Shown here one piece after another: positions 36,340 to 44,615 of a stretch of DNA of 64,000 nt. The stretch covers positions 1 through 64,000 of the forward strand of contig QFQF01000017.1 in assembly GCA_003248935.1 (NCBI GenBank), given 5' to 3'. Within the stretch, counting starts at the first letter, position 1. Each line of letters starts with the position of its first letter. The stretch is from Sphingobium sp. (GTDB lineage: Bacteria; Pseudomonadota; Alphaproteobacteria; Sphingomonadales; Sphingomonadaceae). The translations under genes were made by a program, and so were the position numbers. Below the pieces are notes generated by a model. It ran no database searches and was not told the origin of the DNA. It saw only the letters and a program-made list of their open reading frames with translations.

Positions 36340-36549
36340 TCAGTGCAGCGTCCCGACGACATGCTCAATGGAGAGCAGCACGATCATCCGTTCGATCTGG
36401 CGCCAGTGGCAGAAGCGCAGATAATTGCCCACGTCCCGGCTGCGATCGGCGAGCGCAGCCGCCTCATAGCCCGCATCGTCGCCGAAGCGCGCGATCAGGT
36501 CGGTCGCATCATCATAGCTCTTGCGATCCGACAGAAATGGCAATTCCAT
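36340..36549 (-). CDS. small conserved-looking hypothetical protein
   Basis: The product is 69 residues, starting MELPFLSDRKSYDDATDLIARFGDDAGYEAAALADRS and ending QIERMIVLLSIEHVVGTLH. It is soluble, helical and acidic at the N-terminus, with coding-like composition. I recognise no named family, although short proteins of this look occur in sphingomonads beside housekeeping genes. Asp- and Glu-rich first helices followed by CHWRQIERMI could suggest a small dimeric protein. It is divergent from the 58-residue membrane protein gene. Confidence 0.6.
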   Translation of the reverse strand: MELPFLSDRKSYDDATDLIARFGDDAGYEAAALADRSRDVGNYLRFCHWRQIERMIVLLSIEHVVGTLH

Positions 36550-36784
36550 GTGCGTGCCCCCGTACCCGTTCCCCGCGCACGGTCCATCAATCGCCGTGCC
36601 AGAAACCGGCTGCCACGGCGCCGCGCGGCTCCCGCTGGTCAACAGGGCATTAGGCAAATGCCGATATGGGACAGGCGTGCCGGATCGGGAACCGAACCGT
36701 CCCGGAACGGAGCGGGCCATGACCGGATGGGCGGCGGGCGGGCAACGCTGGCGCGCGGCCGCAAAGCATGGCAAGGGGACGCCC

Positions 36785-36961
36785 ATGACCAAGCCGAACG
36801 CCAAGCCGCCGACCGGCGCAGGCGCCATCATCGCCCTCCTGATCCTTGCCGGCACGATCGGCGGCGGCCTGCTGGGCCAGCCGAGCATCGGCCTGCTGGC
36901 GGGCGCGGCATGCGGCGCGCTCGCCGCGCTGCTCCTGTGGCTGCGCGAACGGGACCGCTGA
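36785..36961 (+). CDS. small membrane protein, two TM segments
   Basis: The product is 58 residues. A Lys/Pro-rich N-terminus (MTKPNAKPPTG) is followed by two hydrophobic segments separated by GQPSIG (AIIALLILAGTIGGGLLG and LLAGAACGALAALLLWL) and a charged end (RERDR). AAGGGGA precedes ATG 36785. It is 50 bases upstream of the PQQ-type dehydrogenase gene and may be co-transcribed with it. Function unknown. Confidence 0.65.
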   Translation: MTKPNAKPPTGAGAIIALLILAGTIGGGLLGQPSIGLLAGAACGALAALLLWLRERDR

Positions 36962-37010
36962 CCGCTTCGGCGACTTGCGGCCTGCCACGCCCGGGCATAA
37001 GACACCCGGC

Positions 37011-38333
37011 ATGAAAAAGCACATTCTCGCCTTTGTCCTCATCCTGCTGCTGATCGCGGGGGGCGCCTTCTGGTACCTGTCGCGCGGCGACACCGCGCAA
37101 CTGACCGACGCGCAGGGTATCGGGCGGGAACCGCTGTTCACCACGCCGCGCAGCGAACTGATCCCCACGATCAACATCGCCAAGCCCGTCGGATGGAAAG
37201 CGGGCGAGAAGCCCGTGCCTGCCAAGGGCCTCTTCGTCGATCGCTTCGCCGACGGCCTCGATCACCCGCGTTCCATGCTGCGCCTGCCGAACGGCGACCT
37301 GCTGGTCGCCCAGACGAACAGCCCGCCGCGCCCCAATGACGGCATCCGGAACAAGGTGATGAACTACCTTATGGGTCAGGCGGGCGCAGGCGCCCCGTCG
37401 CCCAACCGCATCATCCTGCTGCGCGATGCCGACGGCGACGGCAAGGCGGAGGTGAAGACGACCTTCCTCACCGGCCTCAACTCGCCCTACGGCATGGCGC
37501 TGGTCGGCGACACGCTCTACGTCGCCAACACCGACTCGCTGATGGCGTTCCCCTACAAGGCGGGGGAGACCAGCATCACCGACAAGGGACGCAAGATCCT
37601 GAAGCTCCCGGCGCAGGCGCCGAACATGCACTGGACCCGCAACCTGATCGCCAGTCCCGACGGCAAGCTGCTCTACGTCTCGGTCGGCTCGAACAGCAAT
37701 ATCGGCGAGAACGGCCTCGATACGGAGGACAACCGTGCCGCGATCCTGGAGGTCAATCCGGCGACCGGCGACTATCGCATCTATGCGGGCGGCCTGCGCA
37801 ACCCGGTCGGCATGGCGTGGAACCCGAAGACCGGCGACCTGTGGGCCGTCGTCAACGAACGCGACATGCTCGGCTCCGACCTTGTCCCGGATTATCTGAC
37901 CCGTGTCGAGTTCGGCGGCTTCTACGGCTGGCCGTGGAACTACTGGGGCGGGTATGAGGATCGCCGCGTCCAGCCGGAGCGGCCGGAGCTACGCGAATAT
38001 ACCCACCGGCCGGATTATGCGCTCGGCAACCATGTCGCCCCCCTCGGCCTCACCTTCACGCAGGGACAGGCGCTGGGGCCGCAGTTCAACGGCGGCGTGT
38101 TCGTCGGCCTGCACGGCAGCTGGAACCGCAAGCCGCTCGCCGGATACAAGGTGGTGTTCGTGAAGTTCGACGCGAACGACCGCGCCAGCGGCACGCCGGT
38201 CGACGTCCTTTCCGGCTTCCTCTCGTCCGACGGACAGGCCCGCGGCCGCCCGGTCGACGTTCAGGTGGGGCCAAAGGGCGACCTGTTCGTCAGCGACGAT
38301 GTCGGCGGCGTCATCTGGCGCGTCCACAAATAA
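37011..38333 (+). CDS. PQQ-dependent sugar dehydrogenase-like protein (sorbosone dehydrogenase type)
   Basis: The protein is 440 residues, anchored or exported through MKKHILAFVLILLLIAGGAFWYL. A six-bladed beta-propeller follows: DGLDHPRSMLRLPNGDLLVAQTN, LLRDADGDGKAE, GLNSPYGMALVGDTLYVANTD, HWTRNLIASPDGKLLYVSVGSNSN, GGLRNPVGMAWNPKTGDLW and GWPWNYWGGYEDRR. This matches the GSDH/L-sorbosone dehydrogenase family. Periplasmic oxidation of sugars with PQQ is the family role. No PQQ synthesis genes are nearby. A TIGR02117-type gene follows with overlapping stop/start. Confidence 0.85.
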   Translation: MKKHILAFVLILLLIAGGAFWYLSRGDTAQLTDAQGIGREPLFTTPRSELIPTINIAKPVGWKAGEKPVPAKGLFVDRFADGLDHPRSMLRLPNGDLLVAQTNSPPRPNDGIRNKVMNYLMGQAGAGAPSPNRIILLRDADGDGKAEVKTTFLTGLNSPYGMALVGDTLYVANTDSLMAFPYKAGETSITDKGRKILKLPAQAPNMHWTRNLIASPDGKLLYVSVGSNSNIGENGLDTEDNRAAILEVNPATGDYRIYAGGLRNPVGMAWNPKTGDLWAVVNERDMLGSDLVPDYLTRVEFGGFYGWPWNYWGGYEDRRVQPERPELREYTHRPDYALGNHVAPLGLTFTQGQALGPQFNGGVFVGLHGSWNRKPLAGYKVVFVKFDANDRASGTPVDVLSGFLSSDGQARGRPVDVQVGPKGDLFVSDDVGGVIWRVHK

Positions 38334-38977
38334 CCCGCCGCCGGGTTGCGGCCATCGCGGCGGCCCTGCTCGCGCCGCCGCTGCTCTTCGCCCTTGCTGT
38401 CCTCGCCGGATCGCTGATCCCCGCGCACCGGGCGCCCGCGCCCGCCGCCGGGGACGGCATCACGATCCATGTCTACAGCAACGGCGTCCACACCGGCATC
38501 GTCCTGCCCGCCGTCAGCCCGCTCCATGACTGGCGCGGCCGGGTGCGCGCGACCGACCTCCCCGACCCCACCCGCGCCGGGCGCTGGCTGATCTTCGGCT
38601 GGGGTGAGCGGGACTTCTACCTGAACACGCCGCACTGGTCGGACGTGCGCGCCGGGACGGTGCTGCGCGCCGCGACCGGCAGCGACCGGGTGCTGATGCA
38701 TGTCGATCATCTCGGGCGGCTGTGGAACGGGCCCGACCTGCGGCCCGTGCGCGTGACCCCGGCGCAGTATCGGGCGCTCGCCGCCGCCATCGCCGCCGAT
38801 TTCGCGCCGGGCGCGGCGATCCGGGGCTATGGCGCCGACGACGTCTTCTACCCCGCCCGCGGCCACTACAGCCTGACGCATACCTGCAACGAATGGACCG
38901 GCGCGAAGCTGCGGAGCATCGGCGTGCGCGTCGGCATCTGGACGCCGGCGGCCTGGAGCGTCATGCGCTGGTTCTGA
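38330..38977 (+). CDS. TIGR02117/DUF2459 family protein without canonical start codon
   Basis: The continuous frame gives a TM segment (VAAIAAALLAPPLLFALAVLAGSLIP), then ITIHVYSNGVHTGIVLPA, GWGERDFYLNTPHW, YFAR-like GHYSLTHTCNEWTGAKLRSIGVRVGIWTP and a short C-terminus. This is the TIGR02117 layout, about 215 residues. No ATG, GTG or TTG exists in frame before GTG 38543, which would delete the TM segment and the YSNGVHT motif. The best positional candidate is ATA 38330 in ATAA, overlapping the stop of the upstream gene as ATGA usually does. The start is therefore uncertain. TIGR02117 members are often near polyhydroxyalkanoate or cell-wall genes, but the function is unknown. Confidence 0.75.
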   Translation: MTRRRVAAIAAALLAPPLLFALAVLAGSLIPAHRAPAPAAGDGITIHVYSNGVHTGIVLPAVSPLHDWRGRVRATDLPDPTRAGRWLIFGWGERDFYLNTPHWSDVRAGTVLRAATGSDRVLMHVDHLGRLWNGPDLRPVRVTPAQYRALAAAIAADFAPGAAIRGYGADDVFYPARGHYSLTHTCNEWTGAKLRSIGVRVGIWTPAAWSVMRWF

Positions 38978-38989
38978 GGTTCTGGCGCC

Positions 38990-41107
38990 TCAGCCCTCGC
39001 CCCGCACGATCGCTGCCCATTCCGCCTCGTCGATCACCCGGATGCCGAGTTCGGCCGCCTTCTTCAGCTTGCTGCCCGCGCCCGGCCCGGCGACGATCAG
39101 GTCGGTCTTCGCGCTGACCGACCCCGCCGCCTTCGCGCCCATCGCCTCGGCCTGCGCCTTCGCCTCGTCGCGGCTCATTGTCTCCAGCTTGCCGGTGAAG
39201 ACGATGGTCTGTCCCGACACGCTGCTCGCCCGCGTCTCGACCACATAATCGGGCGGAACGACTTCCGACAGCAGGTCGTCCCACACGTCCTGATTGTGCG
39301 GCTCGTGGAAGAAATCCGCGAGCGCGTGCCCCACCGCCGCGCCGACATTCTCAACGCCGATATGCTCGGCGATCGCCTTGTCCCGCTTCGCCTGCGTCTC
39401 CGCCGGGTCGGCGGCATCGCGCAGCGCGATGATCTCCCCGGCCAGGCCGCGCAGCGCGGGCAGCGTCGTGAACCGCTTCAGCAGGTCGCGCGCCGTCACC
39501 GCGCCGACATGGCGGATGCCGAGGCCAAACAGCAACCGAGCGGCGTCCGGCGCGCGCTTGGCCTCGATCGCGGCGAACAGGTTGTCGACCGACTTCTCCT
39601 TCCACCCCTCGCGCCCCAGCAGCGCATCGCGACGCGCGTTCAGCCGGAAGATATCTGCAGGCTCGGATATCCAGCCGAGATCGAGAAATTCCTGGATGCT
39701 CTTCTCGCCCAGCCCCTCGATATCGAGCGCGCCCCGGCTGACGAAATGCCGCAGCCGCTCGAACCGCTGCGCGCCGCAGATCAGGCCCCCGGTGCAGCGT
39801 ATGTCGACCTCGCCCTCCTCGCGCACCGCCTCCGATCCGCAGACCGGGCAATGGTCGGGATAGATAAAGGGCGCGCGCGCCTCGTCCCGGGTCAGGTTGT
39901 CGACCACCTGCGGGATCACGTCACCCGCGCGCTGGACGACGATGCGGTCGCCCGGCCGCACGCCCAGCCGCGCGATCTCGTCGGCATTGTGCAGCGTCAC
40001 GTTGGACACGACCACGCCGCCCACCGTCACCGGCACGAGGCGGCCGACGGGGGTCAGCTTGCCGGTGCGCCCGACCTGGATGTCGATGGCTTCAAGGGTC
40101 GTCTGCGCCCGCTCCGCCGGGAATTTATGCGCGATCGCCCAGCGCGGCGCCTTCGCGACGAAGCCCAGCCGCTGCTGCCAGTCGAGCCGGTCGACCTTGT
40201 AGACGACACCGTCGATATCGAACGGCAGATCGGCCCGCTTCGCCTCGATCATCCGGTAATGGCCGACCAGCGCCTCCAGCGTATCGACACAGGTCAGCAG
40301 GTCCGATACCGGCAGGCCCCAGCGGCCGATCGCCCGCATCACGCCCATCTGCGTGTCGGCCGGGAGCGCGCTGGTCTCGCCCCAGCCATGCGCCAGGAAA
40401 CGCAGCGGGCGGCTGGCGGTGACGGCCGCATCCTTCTGGCGCAGCGAACCGGCGGCGGCGTTGCGCGGATTGGCGAACTGCCGCGCCTTTTCCGGGTCGC
40501 CGGCCTCGGCCAGCAGGCGGGCGTTGAGGGCGGTAAAATCCTCCTTCGCCATATAGACCTCGCCGCGCACCTCGAACACATCGGGCACGTCGTCGCCGGA
40601 CAGCGTCTGCGCGATATCGCCTATGGTCCGCACGTTCGCGGTCACGTCCTCGCCCGTGGTGCCGTCGCCGCGCGTCGCCGCCTGCACCAGCACGCCCTTC
40701 TCGTAACGCAGCGAACAGGACAGGCCGTCGATCTTCGGCTCGGCGGTCAGTGCCAGTGCCGCGTCCTCGGGCAGCGCCAGATAGCGCCGCACGCGGGCGA
40801 TGAACTCGGCGATGTCCTCGTCCGCAAAGCCGTTGTCGAGGCTCATCATGCGGACGGCGTGCGTGATCTTCTTCAGCGCCGACGTCGGCTCCGCCCCCAC
40901 CTGGGCGTTCGGGGAATCGGCCCGCACCAGATGCGGGAAGGCCGCTTCCAGCGCATTGTTCTCGCGGATCAGCGCATCATAGTCCGCATCCGAAATCTCC
41001 GGCGCGTCCTTGTCGTGATAGAGGCGGTTGTGCCGCGCAATCTCCCGCGCGAGGCGCATCAGGCGGTTGGCGGCTTCTGCTTCGGAAAGGGCGGCGGGAT
41101 CGGTCAT
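38990..41107 (-). CDS. ligA: NAD-dependent DNA ligase
   Basis: This 705-residue enzyme seals nicks in replication and repair. The Ia domain is HNRLYHDKDAPEISDADYDAL, and adenylation is at Lys125 in AEPKIDGLS. An OB fold is followed by a four-Cys Zn finger (CPVCGSEAVREEGEVDIRC through GLICGAQR). Helix-hairpin-helix repeats (LLFGLGIRHVGAVTARDLL) and a C-terminal BRCT domain (VSGQTIVFTGKLETMSRDEAK) complete the normal bacterial layout. The start at ATG 41107 fits the family length. Confidence 0.97.
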   Translation of the reverse strand: MTDPAALSEAEAANRLMRLAREIARHNRLYHDKDAPEISDADYDALIRENNALEAAFPHLVRADSPNAQVGAEPTSALKKITHAVRMMSLDNGFADEDIAEFIARVRRYLALPEDAALALTAEPKIDGLSCSLRYEKGVLVQAATRGDGTTGEDVTANVRTIGDIAQTLSGDDVPDVFEVRGEVYMAKEDFTALNARLLAEAGDPEKARQFANPRNAAAGSLRQKDAAVTASRPLRFLAHGWGETSALPADTQMGVMRAIGRWGLPVSDLLTCVDTLEALVGHYRMIEAKRADLPFDIDGVVYKVDRLDWQQRLGFVAKAPRWAIAHKFPAERAQTTLEAIDIQVGRTGKLTPVGRLVPVTVGGVVVSNVTLHNADEIARLGVRPGDRIVVQRAGDVIPQVVDNLTRDEARAPFIYPDHCPVCGSEAVREEGEVDIRCTGGLICGAQRFERLRHFVSRGALDIEGLGEKSIQEFLDLGWISEPADIFRLNARRDALLGREGWKEKSVDNLFAAIEAKRAPDAARLLFGLGIRHVGAVTARDLLKRFTTLPALRGLAGEIIALRDAADPAETQAKRDKAIAEHIGVENVGAAVGHALADFFHEPHNQDVWDDLLSEVVPPDYVVETRASSVSGQTIVFTGKLETMSRDEAKAQAEAMGAKAAGSVSAKTDLIVAGPGAGSKLKKAAELGIRVIDEAEWAAIVRGEG

Positions 41108-41232
41108 GGAAATGCTTTAGCGCCACCAACGCGCGATCCGCTAGAGGTCATCCGTCCGTATGCAGGGGACACGGGCGGATAGCCGGAATGGCAGCTTGGG
41201 GTGGAAAGCGGTCGTAGAGTTGCGGGCGATGG

Positions 41233-41529
41233 TTAGCGTAATCCCTGATTGTCGAGGATGACTTCGGCTTGCATTCCGGCTTCGAAGTTGCCCGTCTTGG
41301 CGATGTGTTCCAGCAACGTCGTGATTGACGCGCAATCATGAGCCTCAAGGCAGTAGATCAGTGTACCGCGTCTGTTTTCCAAATCCGGTCGCTGGATAAG
41401 CCTCACCAAAACATCAAAAATCCGTCGGTCTGGATTGTCTGTAAGTTCCAACGCGAGCGAATGCCGCTCCGCGTGATCGCTGGTTTCCTCAATCCGCTTC
41501 AGTTTCTCGATTAGCTCTGTATCCGTCAT
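41233..41529 (-). CDS. hypothetical protein, HEAT-like helical
   Basis: The product is 98 residues, starting MTDTELIEKLKRIEETSDHAERHSLALELTDNPDRRIFDVLVRLIQRPDLENRRGTLIYCLEAHDCASITTLLEHIAKTG. The succession of amphipathic helices is reminiscent of HEAT-repeat proteins. No named family can be assigned. The base composition is less GC-rich than in neighbouring genes and there is no operon context, so it could be an acquired orphan, possibly of immunity-protein type. That last idea is speculation. Confidence 0.65.
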   Translation of the reverse strand: MTDTELIEKLKRIEETSDHAERHSLALELTDNPDRRIFDVLVRLIQRPDLENRRGTLIYCLEAHDCASITTLLEHIAKTGNFEAGMQAEVILDNQGLR

Positions 41530-41581
41530 GGCCTGCGACCGTAATCTGGAAACGGATCGTCCGCTACTGGTCGTAACCCAT

Positions 41582-41968
41582 CTATTCCCTCACTCCCGCG
41601 ACCGGCACGGTCTCGAAATGCTGGGGGAAGCCCGCGATGATCGGGCGCGCCTTCGCGATGGCGGCGCGTACGGCGGGCAGCTTCAGGGACGCGGCGTGAC
41701 TTTCGCGGCTGTCCCAGACCTCGGTGATCCACAAGGCATCGGGATTGGCCGTATCCAGTGCGATGACGTAGGACAGGCACCCCGGCATCGCGCCGGTCGC
41801 TTCCGTCAGATAGCCGACCAGCTCATCCCGCTTGCCCGGCGTGGCGAGCATCTGGCCGATCAGGCCGAATTTGGGTGCGGACGCCTGCGCCGCAGCAGGC
41901 GTTGCCATCGCCCCCGCCGCCAGTCCCGCGACGGACAATCCCAACACGTCCCGACGATCATGCGTCAT
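41582..41968 (-). CDS. putative quinol monooxygenase / ABM-domain protein with Tat-like signal
   Basis: The protein is 128 residues. The N-terminus MTHDRRDVLGLSVAGLAAGAMATPAAAQA resembles a twin-arginine signal. The mature part is a ferredoxin-like ABM (antibiotic biosynthesis monooxygenase) fold: KFGLIGQMLATPGKRDELVGYLTEATGAMPGCLSYVIALD, WITEVWDSRESHAASLKLPAVRAAIAKARPIIAG. ABM proteins oxidise quinols or degrade haem without a cofactor. Export of such a small monooxygenase is less usual. ATG 41968 is preferred to 41986 because it places RR near the start. Confidence 0.82.
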   Translation of the reverse strand: MTHDRRDVLGLSVAGLAAGAMATPAAAQASAPKFGLIGQMLATPGKRDELVGYLTEATGAMPGCLSYVIALDTANPDALWITEVWDSRESHAASLKLPAVRAAIAKARPIIAGFPQHFETVPVAGVRE

Positions 41969-41986
41969 CCGCCTGCCTCCCAACAT

Positions 41987-42016
41987 CCGTTCGTTTCGAG
42001 CGCAGTCGAGAAACGG
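41987..42016. repeat. dispersed palindrome of the CGTTTCGA type
   Basis: CCGTTCGTTTCGAGCGCAG is followed by TCGAGAAACGGG, so arms CGTTTCGA and TCGAGAAACG form an imperfect inverted repeat. It lies between the ABM gene and recN. This sequence type is a common dispersed repeat in sphingomonads, distinct from the paired element at 36162. Confidence 0.6.
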
Positions 42017-42055
42017 GAACGCCGGCCCATCATCTCCCGGCCGCGCCGGACGGAC

Positions 42056-43720
42056 TTACACCCGTTCCAGCAACCGCCCAGCCTGTGCCCGCGCCTCGGC
42101 GGTAATCTCCGCGCCCGACAGCATCCGGGCGATCTCCTCGCGCCGTTCGTCCTCGCCCAGCGCGTGCACGCCCGTGCGCGTCACCGTGCCCTGGCTCGAT
42201 TTCGCGATCAGCATGTGGCCCGCGCCGCGCGCCGCCACCTGCGGGCTGTGGGTGACGACCAGCAACTGCGTACGCCCCGCCAGCCGCGCCAGCCGATCAC
42301 CGATCGCGCTCGCCACCGCGCCGCCGACGCCCCGGTCGATCTCGTCGAAGATCATCGTGTCGGCACCGCCCTCTTCCGCCAGCGCGACCTTCAGCGCGAG
42401 GATGAAGCGCGACAGCTCGCCGCCCGACGCGATCTTCATAAGCGGCGCGAACGGCGCGCCGGGGTTGGTCGATATCTCGAACTCCACCCGGTCGGCGCCC
42501 TGCGCGCCCCAGCCCGATTCGCCCAGCGGCTCCACCACGGTCCTGAACCGCGCGGCGTCCAGCTTCAGCGGCGCGAGTTCCGCCGCCACCGCCGCATCCA
42601 GCCGCGCCGCCGCCGCGATCCGCTGCGCGCTCAGCGTCCCGGCCGCCGCGCGATAGGTCGCCGCCTTCGCCGCAAGGTCGGTCTCCAGCGCCGCCAGTCC
42701 CTCCTCGCCCGCGTCGATCCGCAACAGCTTCGCCTGCATCTGCGCGGTCAATTCGGCCAGGTCGTCCGGCTGCACCTGATGCTTGCGGGCGAGGCCGCGC
42801 AGGTCGAACAGCCGCGTCTCGATCGCATCCAGCCGCGCGGGGTCGTAGCTGAGCGCGTCGGCCGCCGCCGCCAGCCGGTCCTCGGCATCGCTCGCTTCGA
42901 TCACTGCCCGGTCGAGCGCGCCCAGCGCCTCGGCCAGCAATGGATGCTCGGCCGCGATCCGGTCGAGGCGGCGCCCCGCCTGCCGCAGTTTCGCCAGTCC
43001 CCCTTCCGATCCGTCGAACAGTTCGGCGACCGCCGACAGGTCTTCGGCCAGCCGTGCGCCCTTCTGCATGTCGGCGCGCTCGCCCGCCAGCGCCGCCTCC
43101 TCCCCCGGCTCGGGCGCGAAGGCGGTCAGTTCGGCGACCGCATGGTCCAGATAGTCGCGGTCGCGCGCCGCCCCCTCCACCTCGGCACGTGCCTGCGCCA
43201 ACGCCACGTCCGCCGCGCGCCATGCGCCATGCGCCGAGGCCACCGCAGCGATGTCGCATTTTCCGAACGCATCGAGCAGCGCCCGATGCCCGCGCGGGTT
43301 CAGCAGGCCGCGGTCGTCATGCTGGCCGTGAATTTCGACCAGCATCGCGCCGATCTCACGCAGCAGCGCCGCCGAACAGGGCTGATCGTTGACGAACGCG
43401 CGGCTGCCGCCGTCGGCCTTCACCGTGCGGCGGATGAGCAAAGGCTCGCCCGGCTCCATGGTGATGTCGTTGTCGGCCAGCGCGGCGCGAACGGCATGAT
43501 CGGCGGGCGGCTCGGCGAAGGTCGCCGTGACGCTCGCCTGCGCCTCCCCTTGCCGCACGAGGCCGGTGTCGGCCCGTGCGCCGAGCGCAAGGCCCAGCGA
43601 ATCGAGCAGGATCGACTTGCCCGCGCCGGTCTCGCCGGTCAGCACGCCCAGGCCCGGACCGAACTCCAGGTCCAGTGCCTCGATCAGCACCACGTTGCGG
43701 ATGGACAGGCTGGTCAGCAT
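42056..43720 (-). CDS. recN: DNA repair protein RecN
   Basis: This 554-residue SMC-like ATPase acts in double-strand break repair. It starts MLTSLSIRNVVLIEALDLEF, with the Walker A motif GETGAGKS at 29-36. A coiled coil makes up the middle (about 160-360). The C-terminal half has the ABC signature region KIASGGELSRFILALKVAL and Walker B DTMIFDEIDRGVGG, then LLVVTHSPQVAARG. The length matches E. coli RecN (553). It lies downstream of bamD on the same strand with about 42 bases between, an order often seen in alphaproteobacteria. Confidence 0.96.
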   Translation of the reverse strand: MLTSLSIRNVVLIEALDLEFGPGLGVLTGETGAGKSILLDSLGLALGARADTGLVRQGEAQASVTATFAEPPADHAVRAALADNDITMEPGEPLLIRRTVKADGGSRAFVNDQPCSAALLREIGAMLVEIHGQHDDRGLLNPRGHRALLDAFGKCDIAAVASAHGAWRAADVALAQARAEVEGAARDRDYLDHAVAELTAFAPEPGEEAALAGERADMQKGARLAEDLSAVAELFDGSEGGLAKLRQAGRRLDRIAAEHPLLAEALGALDRAVIEASDAEDRLAAAADALSYDPARLDAIETRLFDLRGLARKHQVQPDDLAELTAQMQAKLLRIDAGEEGLAALETDLAAKAATYRAAAGTLSAQRIAAAARLDAAVAAELAPLKLDAARFRTVVEPLGESGWGAQGADRVEFEISTNPGAPFAPLMKIASGGELSRFILALKVALAEEGGADTMIFDEIDRGVGGAVASAIGDRLARLAGRTQLLVVTHSPQVAARGAGHMLIAKSSQGTVTRTGVHALGEDERREEIARMLSGAEITAEARAQAGRLLERV

Positions 43721-43762
43721 ATGGCCGTTATTCCCGCCCGGAAGGGAGAAGGAAAGCCCGCC

Positions 43763-44548
43763 TTACGCCTTGGGCGCATATTCCCGGATGAGCTTGTAGG
43801 AGCGCTCATACCATTTGGAGCCGGGATAGTTGGCGCCCAGCACCGCCGCCGCCTTCTTCGCTTCTTCCGGGATACCGAGCGAGAGATAGCTTTCGACCAG
43901 CCGCTCCAGCGCCTCGGGCGTGTGCGTCGTCGTCTGGTACTTGTCGATCACGGTGCGGAAACGCAGCGTCGCCGCCAGCCACTGGCCGCGCCGCTGGTGG
44001 AAACGGCCGATTTCCATCTCCTTGCCGGCAAGGTGATCGTTGACGAGGTCGACCTTCAGCCGCGCGTCGGCGGCATAGCGGCTCTGCGGATAGCGGCGGA
44101 TCAGCTCACCCAGCGCGTCGAGCGCCTGCTGCGTGATCTTCTGGTCGCGGGTCACGTCGGCGATCTGCTCGTAATAGCACAGCGCGATCAGGTAATAGGC
44201 GTAGGGCGCGTCCTTGTTGCCCGGGTGGATCGACAGGAAGCGCTGCGCCGCCTGGATCGACTGGTTGTAGTCGCGATTCATATAGTAGCTGAACGCGGAC
44301 ATCAGCTGCGCGCGGCGCGCCCAGGGCGAATAGGGATGCTGGCGCTCCACCTCGTCGAAGAGCGCCGCGGCCAGCTTGTACTGCCCCCGGTCCAGCCGGT
44401 CCTTGCCCGAATTATAGAGCGTGCTGACGTCGCGCGCGACATAGAGCGTGTCGGCCTTGTTCTTGCTGGTCGAGCAACCCGCGAGGAGGGCAAGGGCGGC
44501 CGCCGCGCAGCCAAGGGAGACAAGCGGCTTCTTCGAAAGACTGTGCAT
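43763..44548 (-). CDS. bamD: outer membrane protein assembly factor BamD
   Basis: The protein is 261 residues, a lipoprotein of the BAM complex that folds beta-barrel proteins into the outer membrane. The lipobox ALLAGC follows a short hydrophobic core. Five TPR-like repeats follow: LYNSGKDRLDRGQYKLAAALFDEVERQHPYSPWARRAQLMSAFSYY, then YNQSIQAAQRFLSIHPGNKDAPYAYYLIALCYYEQI, and further copies to the C-terminus. ATG 44548 is used. ATG 44560 adds MTPS and is equally possible, since neither has a clear ribosome binding site. Confidence 0.93.
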   Translation of the reverse strand: MHSLSKKPLVSLGCAAAALALLAGCSTSKNKADTLYVARDVSTLYNSGKDRLDRGQYKLAAALFDEVERQHPYSPWARRAQLMSAFSYYMNRDYNQSIQAAQRFLSIHPGNKDAPYAYYLIALCYYEQIADVTRDQKITQQALDALGELIRRYPQSRYAADARLKVDLVNDHLAGKEMEIGRFHQRRGQWLAATLRFRTVIDKYQTTTHTPEALERLVESYLSLGIPEEAKKAAAVLGANYPGSKWYERSYKLIREYAPKA

Positions 44549-44615
44549 GGATGGCGTCATAGCGGAGGCGGAACCCGTCGCCAAGCGCGATAAGATGCCC
44601 ATTGCACGGATGCGG

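Noticed and set aside
41528..44593. A 1021-codon open frame on the plus strand opposite recN and bamD
   Set aside because: It is low-complexity Arg-rich translation with no motif. The minus strand has clear RecN and BamD.
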